DNA of 30,916 bases from Clostridiaceae bacterium (GTDB lineage: Bacteria; Bacillota; Clostridia; Oscillospirales; Acutalibacteraceae): contig CAJGCX010000007.1 of the NCBI GenBank assembly GCA_904501895.1, positions 1-30,916 of the forward strand. Reading direction: 5' to 3'. The stretch's first letter is position 1, and the number at the start of each line of letters is the position of its first letter. Position numbers and translations under genes: made by a program. This document shows, piece by piece, positions 1 through 6,855 of the stretch. The notes below the pieces were generated by a model. That model did not search any database. It worked only from the letters and a program-made list of their open reading frames with translations, and had not been told where the DNA came from.

Positions 1-240
1 AAGATTGATTACCTTGATAACCTCTTCAAGACGAGAAAGCTGTTGCATAACCATTGTAACTTTGTATTCTTCAACGTCAGAAACGATAGTCATTCTTGAA
101 AATTCAGGACTTTCAGTTTCAGAAACTGTAAGGGACACAACATTGTATCCACGACGAGCAAAAAGTCCTGCAACTCGTAAAAGTACACCTGTACGGTTAT
201 AAACAAGTGCTGATAAATAAATTCGTTTTGTGTTTTCCAT
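1..240 (-). CDS. ilvN: Acetolactate synthase small subunit (3' part lies outside window)
   Basis: Regulatory subunit of acetohydroxyacid synthase, the first common enzyme of valine, leucine and isoleucine synthesis; its ACT domain binds valine for feedback inhibition. The 80 visible residues begin MENTKRIYLSALVYNRTGVL and continue with LFARRGYNVVSLTVSETESP, the classic ACT-domain opening of IlvN/IlvH. The frame is open to the left edge, so the C-terminal half is missing here. The ATG at 240 is supported by a GAGG ribosome site nine bases upstream. It lies 44 nt downstream of galM on the same strand, so co-transcription is possible. The large subunit is not visible and may lie further left. 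The family assignment is firm; ilvN versus ilvH is only naming. Confidence 0.93.
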   Translation of the reverse strand, partial: MENTKRIYLSALVYNRTGVLLRVAGLFARRGYNVVSLTVSETESPEFSRMTIVSDVEEYKVTMVMQQLSRLEEVIKVINL

Positions 241-256
241 ATTGTTATACCTCAAT

Positions 257-284
257 TCTGAATTTTGCATTCTGAATTCTGCAT
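257..284. repeat. 14 bp tandem repeat, two units, abutting the galM stop codon
   Basis: Two 14 bp units, TCTGAATTTTGCAT and TCTGAATTCTGCAT, differ at one base and fill most of the 44 nt gap between galM and ilvN. The second unit ends exactly at the galM stop codon (285-287). The ilvN ribosome site follows on the other side. It looks like a dispersed intergenic repeat rather than a regulatory site, but only this locus is visible. Confidence 0.7.
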
Positions 285-1322
285 TTATACTGTAACCTTA
301 TAAATTGTAGTTGTCTTAACAACCTCATCCTTATCAAACACACAATTATAGAAAGAAGGTGTGTTTGTTGCATTTGGATAATACTGTGTTTCAAGGCAGA
401 AGCCACAACGGAAATCCATTGGAGTATTATTCTTACCGATTTTACCCTCAAGGAAGTTACCTACATACAACTGCATACCAGGCAAGTCAGTAAGGCAATC
501 AAGTCTTACGCCATTCGGAGCAGTAACAGTTGCTGCAAGACGAAGCTCCTTATTGTAATCATTGATACAGAAGTTGTGGTCATAACCATTACCTGCATCA
601 AGCTGTTCATAATCAGCCTTAATATCCTGACCGATTGTTTTAGGTGTTCTGAAATCAAATGGAGTGCCTGTAACATCTCTGATTTCACCTGTTGGAACAA
701 GGCCCTCACCCATTGGAGTAAATGCATCAGCATTTATGTAAAGAGTGTGGTCAAGAATATCGCCATTCTGATAGCCCTTAAGATTAAAGTAAGCGTGATT
801 AGTAAGGTTAAATGCAGTTTTCTTATCTGACACTGCTGTATAATCAATAATAATCTCATTTTTATCAGTGAGAGTATATTTAACAGTTACCTTTTTGTTA
901 CCAGGGAAGCCCTCCGTACCGTCAGCACTGAAATATGAAAACTCAACTGAATCAGTATCAACGATAATTGCATCCCAGACAGCCTGAGAAAATTCTCCGT
1001 TACTGTGAAGAGTTACATCACCGTGAGTTGTTGTAACAGGCACCTTAACACCATCGATTGTAAGTCCACCTGCTGAAATTCTGTTTGCAACAGGTCCAAC
1101 AATCACGCCCTGATAATCGTGACGATTTTCGAAGCCCTCCATATCGTCAAAGCCCAACAACAAATCAAGCTCATTTTCATCCTTATCCTTAACGAGAATG
1201 CTCTGTAAAGTAGCACCCCATGTGATAAGGTTGATTTTCATATTATTGTTGTTTTCAATGAGAAAAGAGTCAACCTGCTTGCCGTCCTTTGTAACACCGA
1301 AAACAGATTTTGTAATACCCAT
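285..1322 (-). CDS. galM: Aldose 1-epimerase (galactose mutarotase)
   Basis: Interconverts alpha and beta anomers of aldoses and feeds alpha-galactose into the Leloir pathway in the cytoplasm. The 345-residue length is normal. Family motifs are present: ITWGATLQSI and VGPVANRIS near the N-terminus, LTNHAYFNLKG with the catalytic histidine near the middle, and CLETQYYPNATNTPSF with the catalytic glutamate near the C-terminus. A GTG start at 1331 is possible in frame, but it lies next to the GGAG ribosome site (1335-1338 region); the ATG at 1322 sits eight bases after that site and is preferred. The gene has its own promoter at 1371-1399. A class II galT is in the same window at 25893, but there is no galK and the two are not clustered. 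Confidence 0.95.
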   Translation of the reverse strand: MGITKSVFGVTKDGKQVDSFLIENNNNMKINLITWGATLQSILVKDKDENELDLLLGFDDMEGFENRHDYQGVIVGPVANRISAGGLTIDGVKVPVTTTHGDVTLHSNGEFSQAVWDAIIVDTDSVEFSYFSADGTEGFPGNKKVTVKYTLTDKNEIIIDYTAVSDKKTAFNLTNHAYFNLKGYQNGDILDHTLYINADAFTPMGEGLVPTGEIRDVTGTPFDFRTPKTIGQDIKADYEQLDAGNGYDHNFCINDYNKELRLAATVTAPNGVRLDCLTDLPGMQLYVGNFLEGKIGKNNTPMDFRCGFCLETQYYPNATNTPSFYNCVFDKDEVVKTTTIYKVTV

Positions 1323-1370
1323 AAATTCCACTCCAAACCAAATTATATTTAGAAATTTATATTCCTAGTA

Positions 1371-1399
1371 ATTATATAACTTTAATGCGATAAAGTCAA
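1371..1399 (-). promoter_or_regulatory. Sigma-A promoter for galM
   Basis: On the minus strand, TTGACT (1394-1399) is followed after exactly 17 nt by TATAAT (1371-1376). Transcription should start near 1364, about 40 nt before the galM start codon. The predicted start overlaps a copy of the motif ATATTCCTA (1359-1367), which is also one arm of the palindrome at 1486-1510. Confidence 0.85.
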
Positions 1400-1656
1400 T
1401 AATAATTAGGTGCAAAGTTAATCTACAATCCAATTATTTATAAAAAGAGTAGGGAATTTTTTGTCTCCCCTGTTCTTTTGATTAGTAGGAATATTGAATT
1501 AATATTCCTATTAAATTGTTGCGCCAAAGATACAACATACACTTTTGATGTCATTACAACAGACGCAGTTACAATAACATTGTTTCAGCATCATAAAGAG
1601 TTGCTGTACAAGTTAGATTAACTATGTATATTATTACTAATTGCCTGAAATTCCAC
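1400..1656. other. Non-coding divergent control region between galM and the ChbG-like gene
   Basis: No convincing gene is visible. The region holds a strong palindrome at 1486-1510 (listed separately) and a 10 bp inverted pair, AGTTAATCTA at 1416-1425 and TAGATTAACT at 1614-1623, which could be chance in such AT-rich DNA. No riboswitch or T-box motifs were recognised. Confidence 0.5.
1486..1510. promoter_or_regulatory. Perfect 10 bp palindrome, candidate operator
   Basis: TAGGAATATT and AATATTCCTA form a perfect inverted repeat around a 5 nt centre; with one G-T pair the arms extend to 14 bp (1482-1514). There is no following T-run, so a terminator is unlikely. A nine-base half of the same motif overlaps the predicted galM transcription start (1359-1367), which suggests a repressor site, but this is inference from two occurrences. 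Confidence 0.45.
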
Positions 1657-1685
1657 TTGAAAAAATTGTAATTATATAGTATTAT
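1657..1685 (+). promoter_or_regulatory. Sigma-A promoter for the ChbG/YdjC-like gene
   Basis: TTGAAA (1657-1662), 17 nt spacer, TATTAT (1680-1685). Expected transcription start near 1692, giving a leader of about 25 nt that contains the GAGGTG ribosome site of the gene at 1717. Confidence 0.75.
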
Positions 1686-1716
1686 TTATACATAAATTAA
1701 TTCGAGGTGTAATACT

Positions 1717-2592
1717 ATGGGAAAATATCTTTTAGTTAATGCTGACGACTTTGGCATGTGCAAAAGTGCCAACGAGGCAATTTTTGACTTATTCGAGTCA
1801 GGAAGACTTAAATCTTCAACAATTATGATGCCTTGTCCTGCTGCAAGGGATGCTGTTGATTTTTCAATCGCTCATCCTGAATATGCAATTGGTGTTCATC
1901 TTACAACAACTGCAGAATGGGAAGATTACCGTTGGAAGGCATTGACAAATGGTCCAAGCCTTCACGACAAAGACGGCTTTATGTGGCACACAGGTGAAGA
2001 TGCTGACAAATATGGTAAATATGATGAAATCGAAGCTGAAATCAGAGCGCAGATTGATTTGGCTCACGAATGGGGAATGAAGCCATCACACGTTGATAAC
2101 CATATGGGCTCACTTTACGGTCATCTTACAGGCAGATTCTCACTTCTCAAGCTCACTCTCCGTGTTTGCGGTGATTATGGTTACGCTTTCCGTATGTTTA
2201 CTTCTGCCGACAAGCGTGTTGCTCCACGTGGCACTCCATATTTCCTTTGGAATGCTTGTACTCTCCTTTCAAGAAAATGGGGTAAGCAGTACAACGTAAT
2301 TATGCCTGACTATCTCCTCTTCCCTGACTGGGACGTTATGCCAACAGATTCTTATGAAAGCTACAGACAGAAGATTCTTGATATCTGGTGCAACATTCCT
2401 GAAGGAATTACTGAAACTTATGTTCATCCAGCACTTGAAACTGATGAATTAAAGTCAATTGTTCCTCTTTGGGAGCAGAGAGTTTGGGAATATCAGGTTA
2501 TGAAAGACCCTGAAACTGAAAAATATCTTAACGCTCACGGTGTTGAATTAGTAAGCTACAGAGATATTATCAGAATGAAATCTGCAAAATAA
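1717..2592 (+). CDS. ChbG/HpnK (YdjC) family carbohydrate deacetylase
   Basis: Members of this family remove acetyl groups from N-acetylated sugars such as chitooligosaccharides, using a divalent metal held by an Asp and two His. The 291 residues open with LLVNADDFGMCKSANEAI, the hallmark ADDFG motif with the metal-binding and catalytic Asp pair. GVHLTTTAEW, HVDNHMGSLYG and TYVHPALETDE carry the conserved histidines. There is no signal peptide, so it should act in the cytoplasm. The ATG is preceded by GAGGTG at proper spacing, and the gene is a single unit with its own promoter and terminator. The exact substrate is unknown: family members also deacetylate cellobiose-type disaccharides and lipid intermediates. 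It is divergent from galM. Confidence 0.9.
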   Translation: MGKYLLVNADDFGMCKSANEAIFDLFESGRLKSSTIMMPCPAARDAVDFSIAHPEYAIGVHLTTTAEWEDYRWKALTNGPSLHDKDGFMWHTGEDADKYGKYDEIEAEIRAQIDLAHEWGMKPSHVDNHMGSLYGHLTGRFSLLKLTLRVCGDYGYAFRMFTSADKRVAPRGTPYFLWNACTLLSRKWGKQYNVIMPDYLLFPDWDVMPTDSYESYRQKILDIWCNIPEGITETYVHPALETDELKSIVPLWEQRVWEYQVMKDPETEKYLNAHGVELVSYRDIIRMKSAK

Positions 2593-2605
2593 TTCAAAAA
2601 ACACA

Positions 2606-2640
2606 AAGCCTTGGGAACGAAAGTTCTCGAGGCTTATTTT
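2606..2640 (+). terminator. Intrinsic terminator of the ChbG-like gene
   Basis: AAGCCTTGGGAAC pairs with GTTCTCGAGGCTT across a GAAA tetraloop, with one mismatch and one G-U pair, followed by ATTTTTATAC. It lies 14 nt after the stop codon. Confidence 0.88.
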
Positions 2641-2649
2641 TATACTATT

Positions 2650-2683
2650 TAATAAAAATAGCCGAGTGTTCAAACACCCGGCT
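2650..2683 (-). terminator. Intrinsic terminator of the secreted repeat protein
   Basis: Read on the minus strand, AGCCGGGTGTTTGAACACTC continues to GGCT as a near-perfect hairpin, followed by ATTTTTATT. It begins about 20 nt after the stop codon at 2705 and faces the terminator of the convergent gene. Confidence 0.88.
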
Positions 2684-2704
2684 AAAAGTTTATTCAGTTA
2701 CTAA

Positions 2705-4177
2705 TTAATAGTGACGAACGCCACAGCTACAAACTGAGTTAAGACGGAAAATCTTCTGGAAGAAGAGAATTACGTCGAACAACATCTTTGAGAAGCCATC
2801 CTTGTGGCAATTACATTTACAATTCTTTGTTGGGTCTTCTGGCTCTACTGGAACTTCTGGTTCTGGTTCAACCATTACCTTGCCACATACATCACAAGCG
2901 TTATCTGCATTAGCATCAACACATTCAGGAATCTGAGGAATCACATCACCACCTGCAATTGTTTCGTTACACTTATTGCAAACAACTGATGATGTATAAC
3001 CTGCTTCATTGTGATTAGCAGCCTTATAAGGAACGTATGAAAGCTCGTGGTCCTCATATACTGTTACAACCTTTTCTTCCATAACAGGAACCATAACAGG
3101 AACCATAACAGGAATCATAACAGGCTTACCTTCATCGTCCATAACAACATTACCGTTTTCATCCTTCTTTTCTTCAAGAACAACGTTTCCTTCGTTGTCT
3201 TTCTTTTCTTCAAGAACAACGTTTCCGTTTTCATCCTTCTTTTCTTCGAAAACAAGGTTACCCTCTTCGTCAACCTTCTGCTCTTCTACGATTTCTTCAC
3301 CAACAGCAGCTGTATGGTGTGAACCGCTTTCAAAAGAGAATTCCCAATCAGTTGAAGCTGTATTGTCATCCTTAACACCGATGAAATATCTTTCACCTTC
3401 TGTAAAGAGATAAGGTACGTTGAAATTCTTATTATCTGCACTGATGTTTGCATCGTTCATAAGAACGATTTCACCTGATTCATTTACAACAATGAAAGCA
3501 GGGTCAGCAGACTGGTCACCTGAAACCTCTGTATTATCAGGATTTTCTGACTTCATGATATATGGAGCTGTCTTCTTAGCGTCAAATCTGAACCATCTGT
3601 ATTCTGCAGCTGATTTTACTACATACTCTTTACCTTCAACGATATCTTCGCCTACAAAACTTTCACCACAAGGGCAACAACCTACAATATTGTCACGTAC
3701 TGTGTGGTCACATTCTGTACGACATGTCAAGCAAACAGCGTCTTCAAATACGTCATGGTTGCAAATGATTGTAACATCCCACATTGCGCTATTGATACCA
3801 GTTGAATTATACATTGCAAAGAAATAAACTGTACCTTCCACAACATTCAGCTTATACTCGAAGTTATGGTTTCCGTCAGTATTTTCTTCGTCACCAATTT
3901 TATTTTGTCTCTTCATACTGTCCTTGTAAACCTCAATAGCAGGATTACATGTGTCGTATGCTTCACCAAAAGACTTGATTGTAATTTCGCCATTACCAAC
4001 AGCCACATACTTAACAATATAGTATCCATTGAAAACTGCGCCCATCTCGTCTGAAACTGTTATTGTGTCACCAACAACCATTGTTGAGTCGAATTCTGTA
4101 TTAGCACTTGCAAATGAAACAGAGAAAATTGAAAGCATCATAACAAGTGCGAGTACAACTGATAATACTTTTTTCAT
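2705..4177 (-). CDS. Secreted repeat-containing surface protein with Cys-rich motifs and conserved-looking C-terminal tail
   Basis: A 490-residue exported protein of unknown function. Residues 1-25 form a signal peptide (MKKVLSVVLALVMMLSIFSV, then a small-residue cleavage region). Two stretches, about 30-140 and 175-285, alternate strands and aromatic residues in the manner of PPC-like beta-sandwich domains; that reading is inference. Between them are paired cysteines (CNHDVFEDAVCLTC, CDHTVRDNIVGCCPC). Residues about 302-346 are 12-residue repeats of the type EEKKDENGNVVL, then a PVMVPVM tetrad repeat (about 352-367), another cysteine pair motif (NACDVCGKVM), a Pro/Glu spacer, and a tail starting CKCNCHKDGFSK and ending CSCGVRHY. 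No LPXTG or lipobox is present. The AAAGGAG ribosome site, promoter and terminator show a monocistronic gene. Confidence 0.85.
   Translation of the reverse strand: MKKVLSVVLALVMMLSIFSVSFASANTEFDSTMVVGDTITVSDEMGAVFNGYYIVKYVAVGNGEITIKSFGEAYDTCNPAIEVYKDSMKRQNKIGDEENTDGNHNFEYKLNVVEGTVYFFAMYNSTGINSAMWDVTIICNHDVFEDAVCLTCRTECDHTVRDNIVGCCPCGESFVGEDIVEGKEYVVKSAAEYRWFRFDAKKTAPYIMKSENPDNTEVSGDQSADPAFIVVNESGEIVLMNDANISADNKNFNVPYLFTEGERYFIGVKDDNTASTDWEFSFESGSHHTAAVGEEIVEEQKVDEEGNLVFEEKKDENGNVVLEEKKDNEGNVVLEEKKDENGNVVMDDEGKPVMIPVMVPVMVPVMEEKVVTVYEDHELSYVPYKAANHNEAGYTSSVVCNKCNETIAGGDVIPQIPECVDANADNACDVCGKVMVEPEPEVPVEPEDPTKNCKCNCHKDGFSKMLFDVILFFQKIFRLNSVCSCGVRHY
3079..3126. repeat. 12 bp tandem repeat inside the surface-protein gene
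   Basis: Four near-identical 12 bp units of CCATAACAGGAA (plus strand) encode the PVMVPVM run. Three units are identical; the last varies at its ends. The period is a multiple of three, so copy-number changes stay in frame. Confidence 0.85.
3142..3273. repeat. 36 bp tandem repeat inside the surface-protein gene
   Basis: About three and a half 36 bp units (one begins TTCTTCAAGAACAACGTTTC on the plus strand) encode the 12-residue EEKKDENGNVVL repeats. Adjacent units differ by several silent and conservative changes, so the array is not very recent. Confidence 0.85.
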
Positions 4178-4218
4178 AAAGCTTACTCCTTTATATATTT
4201 AAATTTTTATCACAGAAT

Positions 4219-4247
4219 ATTTTACCATTCGTGCCACACAATGTCAA
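4219..4247 (-). promoter_or_regulatory. Sigma-A promoter for the surface protein
   Basis: Minus strand TTGACA (4242-4247), 17 nt spacer, TAAAAT (4219-4224): a near-consensus site. The expected start is near 4212, giving a leader of about 35 nt with the AAAGGAG ribosome site. Confidence 0.87.
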
Positions 4248-4280
4248 TAGACACAAAATCAAATTATATCCATTAACTAT

Positions 4281-4320
4281 AAAAAGGACTCTCACAGAAT
4301 ATTATAATCTACAAGAGTCC
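4281..4320 (-). terminator. Intrinsic terminator of the DUF2804 gene
   Basis: A 7 bp stem, GGACTCT with AGAGTCC, encloses a 21 nt loop, and the minus-strand transcript ends in TTTTTATAG. It also has GTTTTT on the plus side and could work in both directions. It lies 32 nt after the stop codon at 4353. Confidence 0.75.
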
Positions 4321-4352
4321 GTTTTTATACAATTTTTACAACGTCTGTTATT

Positions 4353-5441
4353 TTACCATCTGTTTTCTACATATTCACAGAAAGCGTACATATCCTTGAT
4401 TTCAACCTTTGTGCCGTCATCAAGAATAACGTTACCATTCCAGATACCGTGTACCTGATGTGCATGCATTCTACCGATTTTAAGGTCGAGGTCTGTATGA
4501 TAATCGAATGTAGGTGTCATAACAAGATTAAATCTGCCATCCTCAGAAATAAACTTCCAAGGTTCCATATATTTATCGTCCTTAGGGAATGTTTCAACGT
4601 CGATTGCACCAAACTTGTGAGTTTTTCCGTCGTAGAAAATCGCAGTTTCAGTTGCATTGCTTTCGTTACCGATAGCCCAAGTGATTTCAAAACCGAAAAT
4701 ATGCTTTTCACCATTTTCATCAACAAGGTGAGTAGCACCCATACCCCAATACCATACCATTTCATGAATAGTATTAACACGTCCCCAGTCAAGGTGGCCA
4801 AAGGCAGTATCCTTTGTAAATGTGTATGTTTCGTTTCCGATTCTCATTGTACCCTCACAAGGCATACAAGTCTGCTTTGTTGTCATAAAGTATTTTGTAG
4901 GGTCTTCATCAAATGGAAGAACTGTTGTGATATTTTCATGTCCAGGAAGAATATCCATCTGGAACTTACACTCAACAACGCCTCTGTCCTTTGTAGGACA
5001 TCTGAACCAGAGTATTTTTTCTGTTTCCTTTGTTTCGAAATCAAAATCAGCCTTACCAATCTTATCTCTGTAACGGTTAGGAACGTCACCCTTTGCAGGT
5101 GGAACATGCTTATTAGCACCGAAGAAGAACTGTGTACAGTCAATAATCTGTTTACCATTTACAAGGTCGACGAGCTTTGCTGCAACATAACCACCGATGT
5201 TGATGTTTGCAAAGCTTAACTGAACCATATATTTTCCGTCGGAAATCTGATAAAAATCCCATTCCTTACGACTCATAATACCTGTCTTAACAAGATTTCT
5301 GTCATACTCGAAAACATTATGTCTTGCCCAGCCCTTAGCATTAAGAGTGCCGTCAGCGTTAAGAAGTGGTGTGCTTTCTGTGTACTCAATCTGTTTTGAT
5401 TTTTCTTTCCAATCCCAGAAAGGAACATAGGTCTTTTCCAT
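4353..5441 (-). CDS. DUF2804 family protein
   Basis: A 362-residue cytoplasmic protein of a family with no established function. The family resemblance rests on the central TAFGHLDWGR motif followed by MVWYWGMGATH and the strand-rich C-terminus ending in NVILDDGTKVEIKDMYAF, features shared with DUF2804 and, more distantly, lipocalin-like carotenoid hydratase folds. No signal peptide or membrane segment is visible. An in-frame upstream start exists at 5525, but the ATG at 5441 follows AGGAGAG at six bases and is preceded by a promoter at 5476-5504, so the 28-residue extension is rejected. It is monocistronic with its own terminator. A role in lipid or envelope chemistry would be a guess. Confidence 0.82.
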   Translation of the reverse strand: MEKTYVPFWDWKEKSKQIEYTESTPLLNADGTLNAKGWARHNVFEYDRNLVKTGIMSRKEWDFYQISDGKYMVQLSFANINIGGYVAAKLVDLVNGKQIIDCTQFFFGANKHVPPAKGDVPNRYRDKIGKADFDFETKETEKILWFRCPTKDRGVVECKFQMDILPGHENITTVLPFDEDPTKYFMTTKQTCMPCEGTMRIGNETYTFTKDTAFGHLDWGRVNTIHEMVWYWGMGATHLVDENGEKHIFGFEITWAIGNESNATETAIFYDGKTHKFGAIDVETFPKDDKYMEPWKFISEDGRFNLVMTPTFDYHTDLDLKIGRMHAHQVHGIWNGNVILDDGTKVEIKDMYAFCEYVENRW

Positions 5442-5475
5442 ATTTATCTCTCCTATTTCATTTTCCCTTTTGCAT

Positions 5476-5504
5476 ATTATACTAAATCGTTCCTGCAAAT
5501 GCAA
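5476..5504 (-). promoter_or_regulatory. Sigma-A promoter for the DUF2804 gene
   Basis: Minus strand TTGCAT (5499-5504), 17 nt spacer, TATAAT (5476-5481). It starts only 22 nt beyond the stop codon of the upstream lipoprotein gene and independently fixes the DUF2804 start at 5441 rather than 5525. Confidence 0.8.
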
Positions 5505-5525
5505 TATTTTACAGAAATTTTTCAC

Positions 5526-5930
5526 TTATTCTGCATAAAAATACAAATCATATCCTTGGACACTCATTACAAGCGCTGTTTCGCTCTCTTCATTTTCTGC
5601 AATTACAGCGTAGCCTTCTTTTCCGTCAAGATAGATTTTGTAATCATTAGGCTCATCTGTTACAACCATTTCCTCGTAAGCACCCTTATATGTTTCGTTT
5701 TTTGTGCTGTCCTTAAGAATGAGCTCACCGTTATTTGCAGTAAGGGTCATTTTAACAGGCTTCTCCCCTTCTTCGTTTTCACCCACAGCAACAATCTTTC
5801 CGCTTTCCTCAAGGCTTAAAACTCTGCCCATCTCCCATTTGCAGTCCTCGATTTTCATTTCGTCATTGCCACAAGCTGTGAAAATCATAGCCAGAATAAG
5901 TATAAACAACACAGGAATTAATTTTTTCAT
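5526..5930 (-). CDS. Small lipoprotein of unknown function
   Basis: A 134-residue exported protein. The N-terminus MKKLIPVLFILILAMIFTAC has a basic start, a hydrophobic core and a lipobox-like FTAC ending at Cys20, so the mature protein is probably lipid-anchored outside the membrane. The rest is a strand-rich acidic domain of about 110 residues (KMTLTANNGELILKD, YKIYLDGKEGYAV, ALVMSVQGYDLYFYAE) resembling small LptM/YxeA-like copy-number lipoproteins only in size; no family was recognised. Its ATG lies 3 nt after the yolD-like stop, with GAGGTG inside the end of that gene, so it is the last member of the polymerase operon. Confidence 0.78.
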   Translation of the reverse strand: MKKLIPVLFILILAMIFTACGNDEMKIEDCKWEMGRVLSLEESGKIVAVGENEEGEKPVKMTLTANNGELILKDSTKNETYKGAYEEMVVTDEPNDYKIYLDGKEGYAVIAENEESETALVMSVQGYDLYFYAE

Positions 5931-5933
5931 AAT

Positions 5934-6359
5934 CTACACCTCATATTTCGGGAAAATTTCACTTTCAATCTCCGATATATCGTCAACTTTTATTTCTGTA
6001 TTATCTGTGAAATAAAGAATTCTGTTAAGATAATCGTATTTTTTTACCTTGCCTGTAAAATCCATATACATTCCACCACTTTTTGATGTATCTGGAATGA
6101 AATATGTTACTATAATTTCAGGTTGGTCGTAAATATGCTCCATAATAAAATTGAATTTTTCATTAAGCATTGTTTTTGTCATTTCATCAAGCTCGAGTTT
6201 TTTATCAGTGAGTCGTGCTGTTTCACGGATTGCCTCATCGTGACCTGTAAGTGCTGCAAAGGGTGAAAACTGCGCAGCACGGTCGTAATTTGACATATGT
6301 GGTCGTTTTTTCGACTGATAATGTGGGAGATTGATTATATCTTTATATCTGTCGTCCAT
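5934..6359 (-). CDS. YolD-like family protein
   Basis: A 141-residue protein of the YolD family (Pfam YolD), small proteins usually encoded beside Y-family polymerases in Firmicutes and on their phages and plasmids. The diagnostic segment is RAAQFSPFAALTGHDEAI near residues 27-44, followed by a coiled helical stretch and a strand-rich C-terminal half (GKVKKYDYLNRILYFTDN) that resembles the YolD barrel. The biochemical role is not established; a partner of the polymerase is inferred from neighbourhood. It starts 11 nt after the GNAT stop with AAAGGAAA as ribosome site and lies two genes downstream of the polymerase. Confidence 0.85.
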   Translation of the reverse strand: MDDRYKDIINLPHYQSKKRPHMSNYDRAAQFSPFAALTGHDEAIRETARLTDKKLELDEMTKTMLNEKFNFIMEHIYDQPEIIVTYFIPDTSKSGGMYMDFTGKVKKYDYLNRILYFTDNTEIKVDDISEIESEIFPKYEV

Positions 6360-6370
6360 TTTCTTTTCCT

Positions 6371-6853
6371 TTACAAATCAAGTTTCATATAAATCGTATT
6401 GTCCAAAGGGCTTTTGTTGTAACATCCGATTTCGTAAAAACCGATTTTCCTATACATTTTTATTGCAGTTGTTAAAAAAGGTAATGTATCGAGAAGCATA
6501 CTGCCATACCCTATTTCTTTTGCATCTGAAATCACCTTTTCAACAAGTAGTTTTGCAATTCCTTTATTCCTGAATTGTGGTTTCACATAGAGTCTTTTCA
6601 GTTCACATTGTGTATCTTTGAGTTTTCTCAATGCAATACACCCTGCAATCTGATTTTCACAGAACGCTACATAAAGCCTACCATATGGCAAACCATATTT
6701 TTCTTCTAAATTTTCCAATTCACGGTCATATTTCTGAATTTCAAGATAATTTTTAAACTCAGCATCTCCCGAAACAAGAAAATCGGTATATTCTGTAAAC
6801 AACCTTTTGACTTCCTCTTTTAATTCATATCCATATACAAGTTTTACATCCAT
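6371..6853 (-). CDS. GNAT family N-acetyltransferase
   Basis: A 160-residue acetyl-CoA-dependent acetyltransferase with unknown acceptor. The conserved acetyl-CoA loop is seen as LYVKPQFRNKGIAKLLVEKV (motif RNKGIA, about residues 100), preceded by the strand GCIALRKLKD and followed by GYGSMLLDTLPFLTTAIKMY and YRKIGFYEI, the usual motif B. It starts 2 nt after the polymerase stop codon, with AAGG in the end of that gene, so the two are translationally linked. GNATs are common passengers in operons, and a link with DNA damage is only suggested by position. Confidence 0.88.
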   Translation of the reverse strand: MDVKLVYGYELKEEVKRLFTEYTDFLVSGDAEFKNYLEIQKYDRELENLEEKYGLPYGRLYVAFCENQIAGCIALRKLKDTQCELKRLYVKPQFRNKGIAKLLVEKVISDAKEIGYGSMLLDTLPFLTTAIKMYRKIGFYEIGCYNKSPLDNTIYMKLDL

Positions 6854-6855
6854 TT

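Noticed and set aside
1416..1623. 10 bp inverted pair (AGTTAATCTA / TAGATTAACT) 190 nt apart, possible ends of a miniature transposable element
   Set aside because: No target-site duplication is seen and the region contains a functional-looking promoter nearby; a 10 bp match of this kind in AT-rich DNA is not surprising.
3047..3322. Asn/His/Arg-repeat peptide on the plus strand opposite the surface protein
   Set aside because: It is the antisense reading of the minisatellites and has no ribosome site or signal.
4449..5219. Long open frame on the plus strand opposite the DUF2804 gene
   Set aside because: It lies antisense to a well-supported gene with promoter, ribosome site and terminator, has no ribosome site or recognisable motif, and is Cys/Phe-rich as expected of a shadow frame.
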